NCBI RefSeq assembly: GCF_000429125.1
Contig: NZ_AUBG01000010.1
Span: 85,635 to 149,634, forward strand
DNA length: 64,000 nt
Source: Aequorivita capsosiphonis DSM 23843
GTDB lineage: Bacteria; Bacteroidota; Bacteroidia; Flavobacteriales; Flavobacteriaceae
Direction: 5' to 3'
Shown here in pieces: positions 1-7,998 of this stretch (the first letter of the stretch is position 1; each line of letters starts with the position of its first letter). A program made the translations under genes and the position numbers. The notes under the pieces are model-generated. The model was not told the origin of the DNA and did no database searches. It saw only the letters and a list, made by a program, of their open reading frames with translations.

Positions 1-365
1 TTTTCATTTAAAAAAACCTGTATAGTTTCGCCCAAACAAACCAATCGACCTTTTGGATCAAAAATTCGATATTTAAAAATCATTTTTGCGGCTCGCGAAG
101 GAATATAAGTTGTTTTTATGGTTGCCACATCTCCATAACGAAGTGGTAGTTTATGTTCGCAACAAGACGAAACAATCGGGGAAGTGTAACCGTTTGCTTT
201 TTGTTCTAAATAGGAGATGCCGTGCTCACGCCCAAAAGCCTCCCGACCATCCTCAAAATATTGAATGTAATTGCCGTGCCAAACGATTCCCAACGGATCG
301 GTTTCTGTGAAACGTACGCGAATTTCAGAAGTGAAACTTATTTCGTTTATATTTTCAGACGGCAT
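1..365 (-). CDS. Acyl-CoA thioesterase, 4HBT hotdog family (partial, runs off window)
   Basis: About 121 codons are present before the window edge cuts off the C-terminus. The frame was read by eye on the minus strand from the ATG at 365. The protein starts MPSENINEISFTSEIRVRF and then shows ETDPLGIVWHGNYIQYFEDG, the classic 4HBT/YbgC active-site segment in which the Asp of TDPLG is catalytic. Family members hydrolyse acyl-CoA or acyl-ACP thioesters in the cytoplasm. The start overlaps the end of the ABC permease gene by 11 bp, so it is probably translationally coupled and part of the same pigment operon. Releasing or editing acyl chains there is inference. Confidence 0.85.
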   Translation of the reverse strand, partial: MPSENINEISFTSEIRVRFTETDPLGIVWHGNYIQYFEDGREAFGREHGISYLEQKANGYTSPIVSSCCEHKLPLRYGDVATIKTTYIPSRAAKMIFKYRIFDPKGRLVCLGETIQVFLNE

Positions 366-1620
366 TTTTTCTTTGATTATAAATTATAGCAATTATCGTT
401 GTTGTAAGGAAGAATAACAATAGTAACAAAATTCGAGGAAGTATTTCAGCAAATTGCATGTTTCTTAAAAAAACATCGTAAAAAGCCTCTAACCCCCAGT
501 TCATTGGCGAAATTTTTGAAATCAATTGCATAAATTTCGGCATTACAAAAACGGGAACCCAAACACCCCCGAGAGCCGCCAGGATAACTACCAAAGTTGA
601 TCCAAAAGGAGCCGCCTGCTCTTGTGTTTCTGCGATGGTTCCTAAAAGCAACCCTAATCCAATTGCCGCCAAACCTGAAAAAAGTGCAACCAAGTATAAC
701 ATGGCTAACTTGCCCGAAACATCAAGTCCTGGAAGGCCAATAGCTGGAAAAAGATAAATTCCTACAAGCAACATCAATGTAAATTGAATTAAACAAACCA
801 CTAGATAAACGAGCGTTTTCCCTCCTAAAACTGTGGCGTAATTTACGGGTGTAGTTCGCAAACGAACGAAAGTGCCTTGATTTTTTTCCTTCACTAAATT
901 GATAGAAAGCGGAACGATTATAAAGAAAATAGCAAACAGCGTCCAAGCAGGAATGTTATGTTGGGCCGAGTTGGGAATTATTTCCTTATTCCCCTTTGTG
1001 GGACGTATTTCTTTAAAGGCTATAAAATTCTCCGTATCGAAAATTGGTTCCGTTTCTTCACCTAGTTCAGTTTGAAAAGTTTTATAAATGCTTTGTGTTT
1101 CAATTTTTGAAATCATTTTATCGATTCCGTTTTTCACTGAAGATTTAAAACTCACTTGAGTTGCAGGGTCAAAATAGAGTCGGACTTCCTTTTGCGGAAT
1201 GGTCTCTTTCGGAGTTATTAAACTATCTTCTTCCAACCCGAATTTCGCTAAAATACCTCCCACATTTTGATTTACTTTCTTTTGAAGAGAGGTAGAAAGA
1301 TTTTCTGGAATTACGATTGCCAATTGATATTTTCCAGCAAAAACAGCATCTTTCGCCTCTTCCTCAGTATTTTTCAGAAGTATTTCGAAGGAATTAGATT
1401 CAGCAAGATTTTCAATTATGTTTTTTGAAACTTCACCTTGGTCGTTATCCACCAGAAGAACGGGAATTCTTACATCACTAATTGTTTTAAAAGTGCTGTC
1501 TTGAACCAGCGTTATCACAATCAATAGCAATAAAGGCATGATAAATAGAATGGCAATTCCGCCTAAATCGCGGGTCAGCAAAATCATTTCCTTATATGTG
1601 GAGGCCCAGAGTTTATGCAT
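355..1620 (-). CDS. ABC-2 type transporter permease
   Basis: About 421 residues in the ABC-2 permease layout: one N-terminal membrane segment (about residues 15-40), a large extracytoplasmic domain of about 180 residues, then about five membrane segments in the C-terminal half, with the family-typical stretch VPLSINLVKEKNQGTFVRL between them. I chose the ATG at 1620 (MHKLWAST) over the one at 1659. It gives only an 8-bp overlap with the upstream ATPase gene and starts just before the first membrane helix. With the ATPase it would form an inner-membrane exporter. In this context it may move the pigment or a precursor; the substrate cannot be read from sequence. Confidence 0.88.
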   Translation of the reverse strand: MHKLWASTYKEMILLTRDLGGIAILFIMPLLLLIVITLVQDSTFKTISDVRIPVLLVDNDQGEVSKNIIENLAESNSFEILLKNTEEEAKDAVFAGKYQLAIVIPENLSTSLQKKVNQNVGGILAKFGLEEDSLITPKETIPQKEVRLYFDPATQVSFKSSVKNGIDKMISKIETQSIYKTFQTELGEETEPIFDTENFIAFKEIRPTKGNKEIIPNSAQHNIPAWTLFAIFFIIVPLSINLVKEKNQGTFVRLRTTPVNYATVLGGKTLVYLVVCLIQFTLMLLVGIYLFPAIGLPGLDVSGKLAMLYLVALFSGLAAIGLGLLLGTIAETQEQAAPFGSTLVVILAALGGVWVPVFVMPKFMQLISKISPMNWGLEAFYDVFLRNMQFAEILPRILLLLLFFLTTTIIAIIYNQRKNAV

Positions 1621-2356
1621 AATCACGAAGCCCTTTCCCGGTTTGTACCAAAAATACATCTTCCAGGTTATTGGCGCCAGTTTGATTTTTTATCAATTCG
1701 GAAGGAATTCCTTTTATAATGATTTCGCCATTGTCAATAATAGCAACGTGGGTACAAAAAACTTCTGCTTCATTTAAATGATGCGAAGTGTAAATAATAG
1801 TGGCTCCTTGTTTATTCAGCAATTTTAAATGATCGATAATCACGTTTTTGGATTGTACATCTACCCCAACTGTAGGCTCATCAAGAAACAACACTTTGGG
1901 TTGGTGAAGAATTCCAGCAATCAAATTTACTCTGCGTTTCATTCCTCCAGAAAAAGTGGCGGTTTTTTTATCGGAGAATTTTGAAAGTCCCATAATCTCT
2001 AGATGCTCGCAAATGGATTTTTTTAGGGTTTCCCCTTTAATTCCGTACATACTCCCAAAATATTGCAAGTTTTCAAAAGCGGTAAGTGTTGGATAAAGTG
2101 CGTACTCTTGTGGCACGATTCCAATAAGTTGTTTTAATTGGTTTTTATTATCCTTAAAATTCAATCCGTTGATTGTAAATGAACCTGAGGTAGGTTTTAA
2201 TAGGGAAGTTAACATGGAAATAAGCGTCGTTTTTCCTGCGCCGTTTGGCCCGAGCAAACCATAGATTTCACCGGGTTCAACTTTCAAACTAAGGTCTTTC
2301 ACCGAAAAGAATTCGGCGCCTTTGTATTTTTTTGAAAGTTGGTTTATTTGTATCAT
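1613..2356 (-). CDS. ABC transporter ATP-binding protein
   Basis: A 247-residue stand-alone ABC ATPase. The Walker A motif GPNGAGKTT is at about residues 36-44, the signature FSGGMKRR is near residue 135, the Walker B segment KVLFLDEPTVGVD follows, and the H-loop lies in IIYTSHHLNEAE. Family members power two-component ABC-2 exporters. The gene overlaps the permease start by 8 bp, so the two are almost certainly a unit. The gap to the BtrH-like gene upstream contains a short C-rich/G-rich palindromic repeat (2361-2385). Confidence 0.93.
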   Translation of the reverse strand: MIQINQLSKKYKGAEFFSVKDLSLKVEPGEIYGLLGPNGAGKTTLISMLTSLLKPTSGSFTINGLNFKDNKNQLKQLIGIVPQEYALYPTLTAFENLQYFGSMYGIKGETLKKSICEHLEIMGLSKFSDKKTATFSGGMKRRVNLIAGILHQPKVLFLDEPTVGVDVQSKNVIIDHLKLLNKQGATIIYTSHHLNEAEVFCTHVAIIDNGEIIIKGIPSELIKNQTGANNLEDVFLVQTGKGLRDYA

Positions 2357-2360
2357 TTTT

Positions 2361-2385
2361 CCCCTAAATCCCCAAAGGGGACTTT
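2361..2385. repeat. Short palindromic intergenic repeat (CCCC...GGGG type)
   Basis: The bases read cccctaaatccccaaa followed by ggggacttt. CCCC and GGGG can pair around a 3-base loop. A related, longer form lies at 22848-22893. It is probably a dispersed intergenic element; a weak transcription attenuator inside the operon is possible. Confidence 0.5.
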
Positions 2386-2417
2386 TATACCATTATAAGT
2401 CATTAAATCATAACTTT

Positions 2418-3413
2418 TTAAATGGCTTTTTTCAGCTTCATAAAAAACACTTTTTCCAAGTTGGCAATATGGTCTAATTGATCGGCAACTTTATTATAGC
2501 TATCTGTCTGTGCACTACGATTTTTATAAATTCTTGAAGCTTCAACAGCGAAATCTCGCCATAGATCACCTATTTCGGTCATTTCTTTTGAAAGTTCAAT
2601 TAACTTTTCATTTTTCAACATTTTGCCAGATTCCTGTAAAAATGCGGCATAAATATAGCGAAAGCCACCGCCCCCAGTACCTATTTCTTCTTGCATTCGC
2701 ACCACCTGACCTAAATAATGGTTTGCAGTTTTAACTCCTTTTTTCTTGGGCCATTTGCGGATCAGTTTTGCGATGGTATGAATACCCTTCACTCCAACAT
2801 AGGGGACTGGTGCCAACATCGCCTTACAAGTATCTTTAATGCCCTTTACAATAGCAGTTTCAAGATCTAGTTTTTCAGGAAAAGAAATTGGGTAATACAT
2901 ATGTCCCTTGGGAGCAAAAGCACCTTTTGCAAAACGCACTTTTTCCAATTCCTTTTCAGAGAGTGTTGTTACCACTTCCATTACTGGATCGCTAATTAAA
3001 TAACGATCGTCTTTCTTTCCATAAACCACCATATTGTGGGCGTTGAAATGAAAACGATATTCATCTGGAAAATAGAGAAGATTATAAACTCCAACCTGTA
3101 AGCCTACAGGATTGTTTTGTTCAAGATTTTCATCCAAACGCGCTTTAGCTTCTTTCGGATTACTAAATTTCTCGCGTTTCATTTTAATACCCGTACGTTT
3201 GGCAAACTTTTTAAAAATATGCCCAGGTAATGCGCGATACGTAATCACTGGGGCATGATTCACTTTTAAAAAAGGTATATAACAATAAAGCAGACCACTA
3301 CCAATACCAAAAACCATTGGTTCGCTAACACTGAAGCCATTGTGTTTCATCAGGTTCGATATCACGCCATTTTCGCAATGGGCGGATTGATGATGAGTGA
3401 AATCTATTTCCAT
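2418..3413 (-). CDS. BtrH N-terminal domain protein, putative acyltransferase
   Basis: 331 residues. The N-terminal half resembles the BtrH_N family, named for butirosin protein BtrH, which transfers an acyl group from an acyl carrier protein to an acceptor. Visible papain-like features are Cys13 in HHQSAHCENG, His126 in FHFNAHNMVVYG and Asp142 in YLISDP; calling these a catalytic triad is inference. The C-terminal half (about residues 180-331) is mostly helical. The end overlaps the start of the next gene upstream by 1 bp (3413), a sign of coupling. In this cluster it is a good candidate for moving the finished polyene acyl chain from the ACP onto the resorcinol hydroxyl group. Confidence 0.8.
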   Translation of the reverse strand: MEIDFTHHQSAHCENGVISNLMKHNGFSVSEPMVFGIGSGLLYCYIPFLKVNHAPVITYRALPGHIFKKFAKRTGIKMKREKFSNPKEAKARLDENLEQNNPVGLQVGVYNLLYFPDEYRFHFNAHNMVVYGKKDDRYLISDPVMEVVTTLSEKELEKVRFAKGAFAPKGHMYYPISFPEKLDLETAIVKGIKDTCKAMLAPVPYVGVKGIHTIAKLIRKWPKKKGVKTANHYLGQVVRMQEEIGTGGGGFRYIYAAFLQESGKMLKNEKLIELSKEMTEIGDLWRDFAVEASRIYKNRSAQTDSYNKVADQLDHIANLEKVFFMKLKKAI

Positions 3414-3814
3414 TATTTTGAAATGTTCTGAAGTTCATCTACCGAAATCTCAAAAACGGCAGCATATTTATTTAAGGTTTTAGCGCTTAACCCCTTAAAA
3501 ACGGATGGTTTAAAATGTCGTTTTACTTTCCATTGCCAAAAGCCAACGTAACTCGCCAATATACTAACGTCCATTTTATGAAGTTCCATATAATATTCAA
3601 TGGGACTGGTTTTACCGTCAATTACACGGTTTTTAGCATCTTCAATACGCTCGTTTATTTCTTCAATTGCATTGTTTAAGGCGACTGTTTTTGGTTCCCA
3701 ACCGCTACTGTTTTCAGTGGTATATTCGCCATTTTCATCAACGGCATAACAGAGTTCACGGAAATTTGCCGACTCCAAATTGCTTTTGTCTTGTGGCACT
3801 TCTTTCTTCTTCAT
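3413..3814 (-). CDS. Hypothetical protein with possible HTH-like C-terminus, pigment cluster
   Basis: 133 residues, acidic N-terminus, no signal peptide or membrane segment. I do not recognise the family with certainty. The C-terminal part (SVFKGLSAKTLNKYAAVFEISVDELQ, residues about 102-128, given here only as a region) has the shape of an XRE-like helix-turn-helix ending. It is wedged between the BtrH-like gene (1-bp overlap) and the first hotdog gene (2-bp gap), so it is co-transcribed with pigment biosynthesis. It could be a small regulator, or a partner of the BtrH-like enzyme. Confidence 0.7.
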   Translation of the reverse strand: MKKKEVPQDKSNLESANFRELCYAVDENGEYTTENSSGWEPKTVALNNAIEEINERIEDAKNRVIDGKTSPIEYYMELHKMDVSILASYVGFWQWKVKRHFKPSVFKGLSAKTLNKYAAVFEISVDELQNISK

Positions 3815-3816
3815 AA

Positions 3817-4275
3817 TCAGACTTCATGGATTAAAAAATTCATGGTAGAAGATACAATTAATTTTTCACCGAGAAAGGTTTCCGCTTCAAAGCTGCACAT
3901 AGTCATTTCGCCTGTATCCAACCTAGAAAGTAATTTTGCTTTGGTAACAATAGTTTCGCCCAGACCTGGAAGTTCAAAGATTTCAATTCTTTTGATTGCA
4001 CTTATATAACCAACAAGTTTATTACCTGTTCCTTCGAGATCGTCTTTGTCAAAAAAAGTTTGTCCCACCACGCCAGAAGCAGCTTGGGCAGCATTTTCAA
4101 TTAGTCCGGTTTCCGATAATTTTCCGTTTCTCAAGAAAACGCAATCTTCTAAAATATGAAATTGTGTTGCTACAGAATTGTCATCTATTTCCAAAACAGA
4201 GCTTACCATAAGCATCGGTTTGCGATGTGGTAGAAAGTTTGAAATATCAAGATTTGAAATGTCTGTTATTTTCAT
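3817..4275 (-). CDS. FabZ/ApeP-like hotdog dehydratase (3-hydroxyacyl-ACP dehydratase)
   Basis: 152 residues of single hotdog fold. The FabZ-type motif is present as LPHRKPMLMVSSV with the catalytic-type His17, and the acidic partner is Glu60 in SETGLIENAAQAASG. Family members remove water from 3-hydroxyacyl-ACP to give a trans double bond. In aryl-polyene pathways this step repeats each round and leaves conjugated double bonds because no enoyl reductase acts. It lies directly beside a second hotdog gene (4275-4712, 1-bp overlap) that lacks the histidine, so the two may work as a heterodimer. Confidence 0.85.
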   Translation of the reverse strand: MKITDISNLDISNFLPHRKPMLMVSSVLEIDDNSVATQFHILEDCVFLRNGKLSETGLIENAAQAASGVVGQTFFDKDDLEGTGNKLVGYISAIKRIEIFELPGLGETIVTKAKLLSRLDTGEMTMCSFEAETFLGEKLIVSSTMNFLIHEV

Positions 4276-4712
4276 CAGTTAGCCAATACAGTTTTCATTT
4301 CACTAGAAGCAATCATTTTTCCATCGCATTTGGTCTCTGCAGAAACCAAGGTAACACCCATAATATCGTGAAGGATAACTATGGTTGTAACTAGCTCTTT
4401 TCCGATGGAAGGAAGCTGAAAAATCTCAGCTTTTTTGATGGCGCCAATATAACCGGTGGGGGCATCTTCCTTTTTTAGAAAAAATCGATAACCAGTATAA
4501 AGGGCAACGGATTGCGCCATATGCTCAATCAAGCCGGGAGCGGTAAATTTATTGTTTTGCACGAAAATATTTTCTTCGGAAATAGTCAATCCAGCGACCA
4601 CCTTTTTATCTTCAAAATGAAGTAATTTATCAACCATTACAAACGGTGCTTTCTGCGGAATTAGTTTTCCGATGAAATCTTTATCCGTTATCTTTTTGGT
4701 GAAGACATCCAT
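4275..4712 (-). CDS. FabZ-like hotdog protein lacking the catalytic histidine
   Basis: 145 residues of single hotdog fold. Where FabZ has Pro-His-Arg, this protein has Pro-Gln-Lys (IPQKAPFVMVDKL, Gln20). The acidic residue is kept (Glu63 in APGLIEHMAQSVA). The missing histidine argues against independent dehydratase activity. The 1-bp overlap with the neighbouring hotdog gene that has both residues suggests a partner subunit. It starts right behind the DarB stop codon. Confidence 0.82.
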   Translation of the reverse strand: MDVFTKKITDKDFIGKLIPQKAPFVMVDKLLHFEDKKVVAGLTISEENIFVQNNKFTAPGLIEHMAQSVALYTGYRFFLKKEDAPTGYIGAIKKAEIFQLPSIGKELVTTIVILHDIMGVTLVSAETKCDGKMIASSEMKTVLAN

Positions 4713-5846
4713 TTACACAAGCGTTAAATAGGCGTAGGAATAAGCAAACCGGGCACTTTCTGGTACTTGCAGAAATATTTTGTCACCTTTTTTTAGTTTT
4801 CCGGAATGTACCAACTCTTCTAACATAAGGTAGACAGAACCAGCACCAACATTTCCAACTTTTTCTAGGTTTATAAACCATTTATCCCAAGGCAAATGGA
4901 GCTCTTGGCGTTCAATTTCGTTGTAAAGATTTTCTTTAAAATAATATGAGGAAATATGAGGTAGGTAATAATCTATATCATCTTCTGTGATATTGTGCTT
5001 TGCCATAGCATCTTTCATGCTTTCAACGCCTTTTTGAAGAATGTTTTCAGCTAACAATTTCACATCCTGTTTCATTGCGAAAAGTGACATTTTACCCCAA
5101 ACATCTGCCGGATATTCACTCCAAGGTTTCAAGCTTCCGTCTTCTAATTTATCGCCACCAGCATACATACAAGTGTCAAGTTCGAAGGCATAGCTGTAAC
5201 CTTCCATCCATTCTATTTTAAGTGGTGTTTCACCATTTGGTTCACTCTCTAAAAGAACTGCCCCAGCGCCGTCAGAAAGCATCCATCGTAAAAATTCTTT
5301 ATTGAAAGCGAGGATTGGATTTTCTTCTATTTCTTTTAAGTGTGCAACTTCGTCTTCAAAAATATCAGATCTCATCCAAGAGGAAGTTCTTTCGGAACCT
5401 GTACAGACCGCATTTTTTACTTGATCAGATTTTATAGCCATAAAACCGTATTTCAAAGCGTTCATTCCACTACAGCAAGCGCCAGAAGGGGAATTTACTT
5501 CAAGGTTTCCATTCTTTAAGAATCCATGGACCATGGCTGCATGGCTAGGTAAAATCTGGTCTGGACTTGACGTACCGCAAGACAGCAATTCTATATCGTT
5601 TTTACTAAAGGAATCGTCGCACAAAGCTTCAACGGCTTCCGCCGTAAGTTGCGCGTTATTATGTGTTACATTTCCGTTTGCATCTATTGCGTAATACCGG
5701 GTTTTTATTTTATTATTTCGAAGGATTAAACGGCGCGCTTTGGATGTTTTTCCATTAATAACTCCTAGCTTCTCCTCCATGGAATCGTTGTCTACGGGGT
5801 CATTGGGCAAGAACTTTGCAATCCTTGTTATGTATACGTTCTTCAT
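4713..5846 (-). CDS. darB: Beta-ketoacyl-ACP synthase III-like, DarB (dialkylresorcinol synthase)
   Basis: 377 residues of thiolase fold, FabH/DarB type. The triad is visible as Cys125 in GACCSGMNAL, the His of PHISSYYF and the Asn of GNVGAGSVYL. DarB enzymes join two beta-keto/unsaturated acyl units in dialkylresorcinol formation, acting with DarA. The gene for DarA lies directly upstream (5-bp gap), and that pairing is the main reason for the name. The 3' end abuts the His-less hotdog gene. The exact acyl substrates cannot be deduced. Confidence 0.87.
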   Translation of the reverse strand: MKNVYITRIAKFLPNDPVDNDSMEEKLGVINGKTSKARRLILRNNKIKTRYYAIDANGNVTHNNAQLTAEAVEALCDDSFSKNDIELLSCGTSSPDQILPSHAAMVHGFLKNGNLEVNSPSGACCSGMNALKYGFMAIKSDQVKNAVCTGSERTSSWMRSDIFEDEVAHLKEIEENPILAFNKEFLRWMLSDGAGAVLLESEPNGETPLKIEWMEGYSYAFELDTCMYAGGDKLEDGSLKPWSEYPADVWGKMSLFAMKQDVKLLAENILQKGVESMKDAMAKHNITEDDIDYYLPHISSYYFKENLYNEIERQELHLPWDKWFINLEKVGNVGAGSVYLMLEELVHSGKLKKGDKIFLQVPESARFAYSYAYLTLV

Positions 5847-5851
5847 TAATC

Positions 5852-6763
5852 TTACTTTAATTCAACTGATGAATAATAGGCTTTATCTCTTTGAATTTTA
5901 CGATACATTGGGAGATAAGTGAGCAAAAATACAATAAATACAATTGGAGCTATAAGCCATATTGCAAATAACAAATAATATTTAAAATAAACGAGCCATT
6001 TCCCTCTTTCTTCGCCCTCCTTTTTGATTAATAGATCCGCCCATTTTGTAAAGACTATATTTCCGCGAATATCTGTAGCGATTAAAGAAGAATCTACTTT
6101 TACAGCACCAACTTCCAAAAGATTATCTTGTAGTTTTGAATATTCATTTTGAAGTAAAGCCGCTTTAATGGGGTTTCCAAAACGAGATGCGGCATCAATA
6201 TCCTTATCCGAAACTCCTGGTTTTGGGAAAATTCCCAACATTTTCGTTTTCTTTCCACCCATCAGCCAATGCACGATTGTGATTACACTAATGTGATTGA
6301 GGTTTCGATCCACCAAGGCAATATTTCCAACCAATTTGGCACTATTGGCTATCAAAAGTTTTTTCATTTTCTCCTGCGCCATAATCCACATATTTCTACT
6401 GGCAGACACGGTGACAACTGGGGTATTTGCCAACAAGGCTTTGGCTTCAGCAGATTTTAAGAATGAATTAATGGGAATGGAAGGCGTTAAATACCAAGTA
6501 GTATAGCCTAAAATCACCAAATCGTATTTTTTCCCAAGTATTTCAGATGGCACACTTTCCAATGGAGTGGGAATTTGAAGAAATGTTTCAGGAAAAGCAC
6601 CGTAGAATTCCTCTTGCTCCCAAGGAAAAGGAAATTTTTTCTTAGGAACAATTTCGTAATAAGATATGTTTACTTTTTCATCAGAAATAGTTGAAGCGAT
6701 ATTCTTTAAAATATCCGTTAACTGCCCAGATTGGGAATAATATATTATTAATACTTCTTTCAT
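5852..6763 (-). CDS. darA: Dialkylresorcinol condensing enzyme DarA
   Basis: 303 residues. The N-terminus (EVLIIYYSQSGQLTDIL) has a flavodoxin-like beta-strand and loop, and the segment VILGYTTWYLTPSIPINSFL follows, as in DarA proteins. One or two hydrophobic helices near residues 262-285 suggest membrane attachment at the C-terminus. DarA performs the cyclisation/aromatisation that yields a 2,5-dialkylresorcinol with DarB. The pair is diagnostic of flexirubin-type pigment clusters in this phylum. A 90-bp gap with degenerate short repeats separates it from the acyltransferase gene upstream. Confidence 0.87.
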   Translation of the reverse strand: MKEVLIIYYSQSGQLTDILKNIASTISDEKVNISYYEIVPKKKFPFPWEQEEFYGAFPETFLQIPTPLESVPSEILGKKYDLVILGYTTWYLTPSIPINSFLKSAEAKALLANTPVVTVSASRNMWIMAQEKMKKLLIANSAKLVGNIALVDRNLNHISVITIVHWLMGGKKTKMLGIFPKPGVSDKDIDAASRFGNPIKAALLQNEYSKLQDNLLEVGAVKVDSSLIATDIRGNIVFTKWADLLIKKEGEERGKWLVYFKYYLLFAIWLIAPIVFIVFLLTYLPMYRKIQRDKAYYSSVELK

Positions 6764-6853
6764 AATTTAGTTATATACCTACAAGGGGTCTTCCTCCTCC
6801 GTCGGACAAGTGGAGACCTTGCAGGAAGTCTTGAAGGTCTTCCCAGAAACTCC

Positions 6854-7735
6854 TTAATCGTCCGTTTCCCAAAAATCAAAATAGTTAAACCACTGTAATG
6901 GATATTTCTTCAACATCCACGCTACACTTTCGGTGTATTTTTTTAGGAGTCCTTGTGCGTCTCGGTTTTTAACATCGGCCCGTCGTGCATACAAATGATA
7001 ATGTTTGTTGGTCTCCTTCATGACATAAACAAACAATACTGGAACATTTAATCTGCTGGCCAATAAAAATGGGCCGGCTGGAAAGTTTGCTTCTTTTCCC
7101 AGAAGTGATTCGGTCAAAACCTTTTGGCCTTTCATATATCTATCTCCCGTAAAGCAGACCAATTCACCATTGTTTAGTGCATTATTAATCTCAAAAATAT
7201 GGGACATATCATCTTTTACCAAAATAAATTTTATCTTGGACCGAACGGTGACTTTCTCCATATATTCCTTGATATTTTGGTGTTCGGTATCAGTGGTAAC
7301 AAGACTTATCTGTGATCTAGTGTCAATTTCCTCAAAAAAAAATTCGGCTATTTCAAAATTACCTACGTGGGCGCTGATCATAATCCCGCCCTGTTTTTTA
7401 TCGAGAAGATTTGTAATATTTTCCACGCCATCACATTCTTGAGTGAAGCGATTTTTTAAGCCTGAAGAAATTGCGGCTTTGTCAATAATGGTTTTTCCGA
7501 AGACGTAATAACTCTTATAAATACCAATAATACTCTTAGTTACAGAATATTTCAGCCGTTTACGAAAATAATGGTAGATGGAACGGGTGCTTTTCCCCGC
7601 AAAGAAAACGTAATATAACGCAACAAAATAAAGTAATCCATAAGCTGCGCGAACCCCTAATTTCCTAATAAAAAATATAAAGATTTTATATCCAAAAACG
7701 GTGCCTTTGCTCTTGCCTTCCCATTCACCAGCCAT
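6854..7735 (-). CDS. LpxL/HtrB-like lysophospholipid acyltransferase
   Basis: 293 residues with one membrane segment near residues 30-52. The acyltransferase motif appears as ISAHVGNFEIAEFF, an H-x4-E version of the usual H-x4-D/E. The product-side segment GPFLLASRLNVPVLFVYV is also typical. Relatives add acyl chains to lipid A precursors using acyl-ACP. Lying just after the ACP gene (18-bp gap) inside a pigment cluster, it may instead acylate the resorcinol or anchor the pigment. It competes with the BtrH-like gene as the ester-forming enzyme. Confidence 0.85.
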   Translation of the reverse strand: MAGEWEGKSKGTVFGYKIFIFFIRKLGVRAAYGLLYFVALYYVFFAGKSTRSIYHYFRKRLKYSVTKSIIGIYKSYYVFGKTIIDKAAISSGLKNRFTQECDGVENITNLLDKKQGGIMISAHVGNFEIAEFFFEEIDTRSQISLVTTDTEHQNIKEYMEKVTVRSKIKFILVKDDMSHIFEINNALNNGELVCFTGDRYMKGQKVLTESLLGKEANFPAGPFLLASRLNVPVLFVYVMKETNKHYHLYARRADVKNRDAQGLLKKYTESVAWMLKKYPLQWFNYFDFWETDD

Positions 7736-7753
7736 AAAAAGTTATTCCAGATT

Positions 7754-7996
7754 TCAGCTGATTTTTGTTTCAATCAGATCGTAAAAGTCTTGAAGTGTAA
7801 TCACATTAAGGAAATCCTCACCAGTCAATTTCACACCAAAGTTAGCCTCAATGGCAACTACCAGATCCACGAAGTCTAAGCTATCCAATTCCAAAGTTTC
7901 CTTTAGGTTAGCTATTGGCGCTATGTCTTCAGTATCTACCTCAAACTCATCTACCAAAAAGTAGTTTATCTTTTCAACTATAACTTCTTTATTCAT
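7754..7996 (-). CDS. Acyl carrier protein (pigment-specific)
   Basis: 80 residues from the ATG at 7996. The phosphopantetheine attachment site is Ser39 in LELDSLDFVDLV. The protein is acidic and four-helical in predicted pattern. An upstream in-frame ATG at 8011 would add five residues and overlap the ketosynthase gene. I prefer 7996 because it lies just after the ketosynthase stop and gives the length usual for an ACP. It most likely carries the growing aryl-polyene chain for the ketosynthase, FabG-type reductase and hotdog dehydratases of this cluster. Confidence 0.9.
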   Translation of the reverse strand: MNKEVIVEKINYFLVDEFEVDTEDIAPIANLKETLELDSLDFVDLVVAIEANFGVKLTGEDFLNVITLQDFYDLIETKIS

Positions 7997-7998
7997 TT

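Noticed and set aside
86..310. A plus-strand 74-codon frame at the left edge
   Set aside because: It is the antisense of a thioesterase gene with a clear active-site motif.
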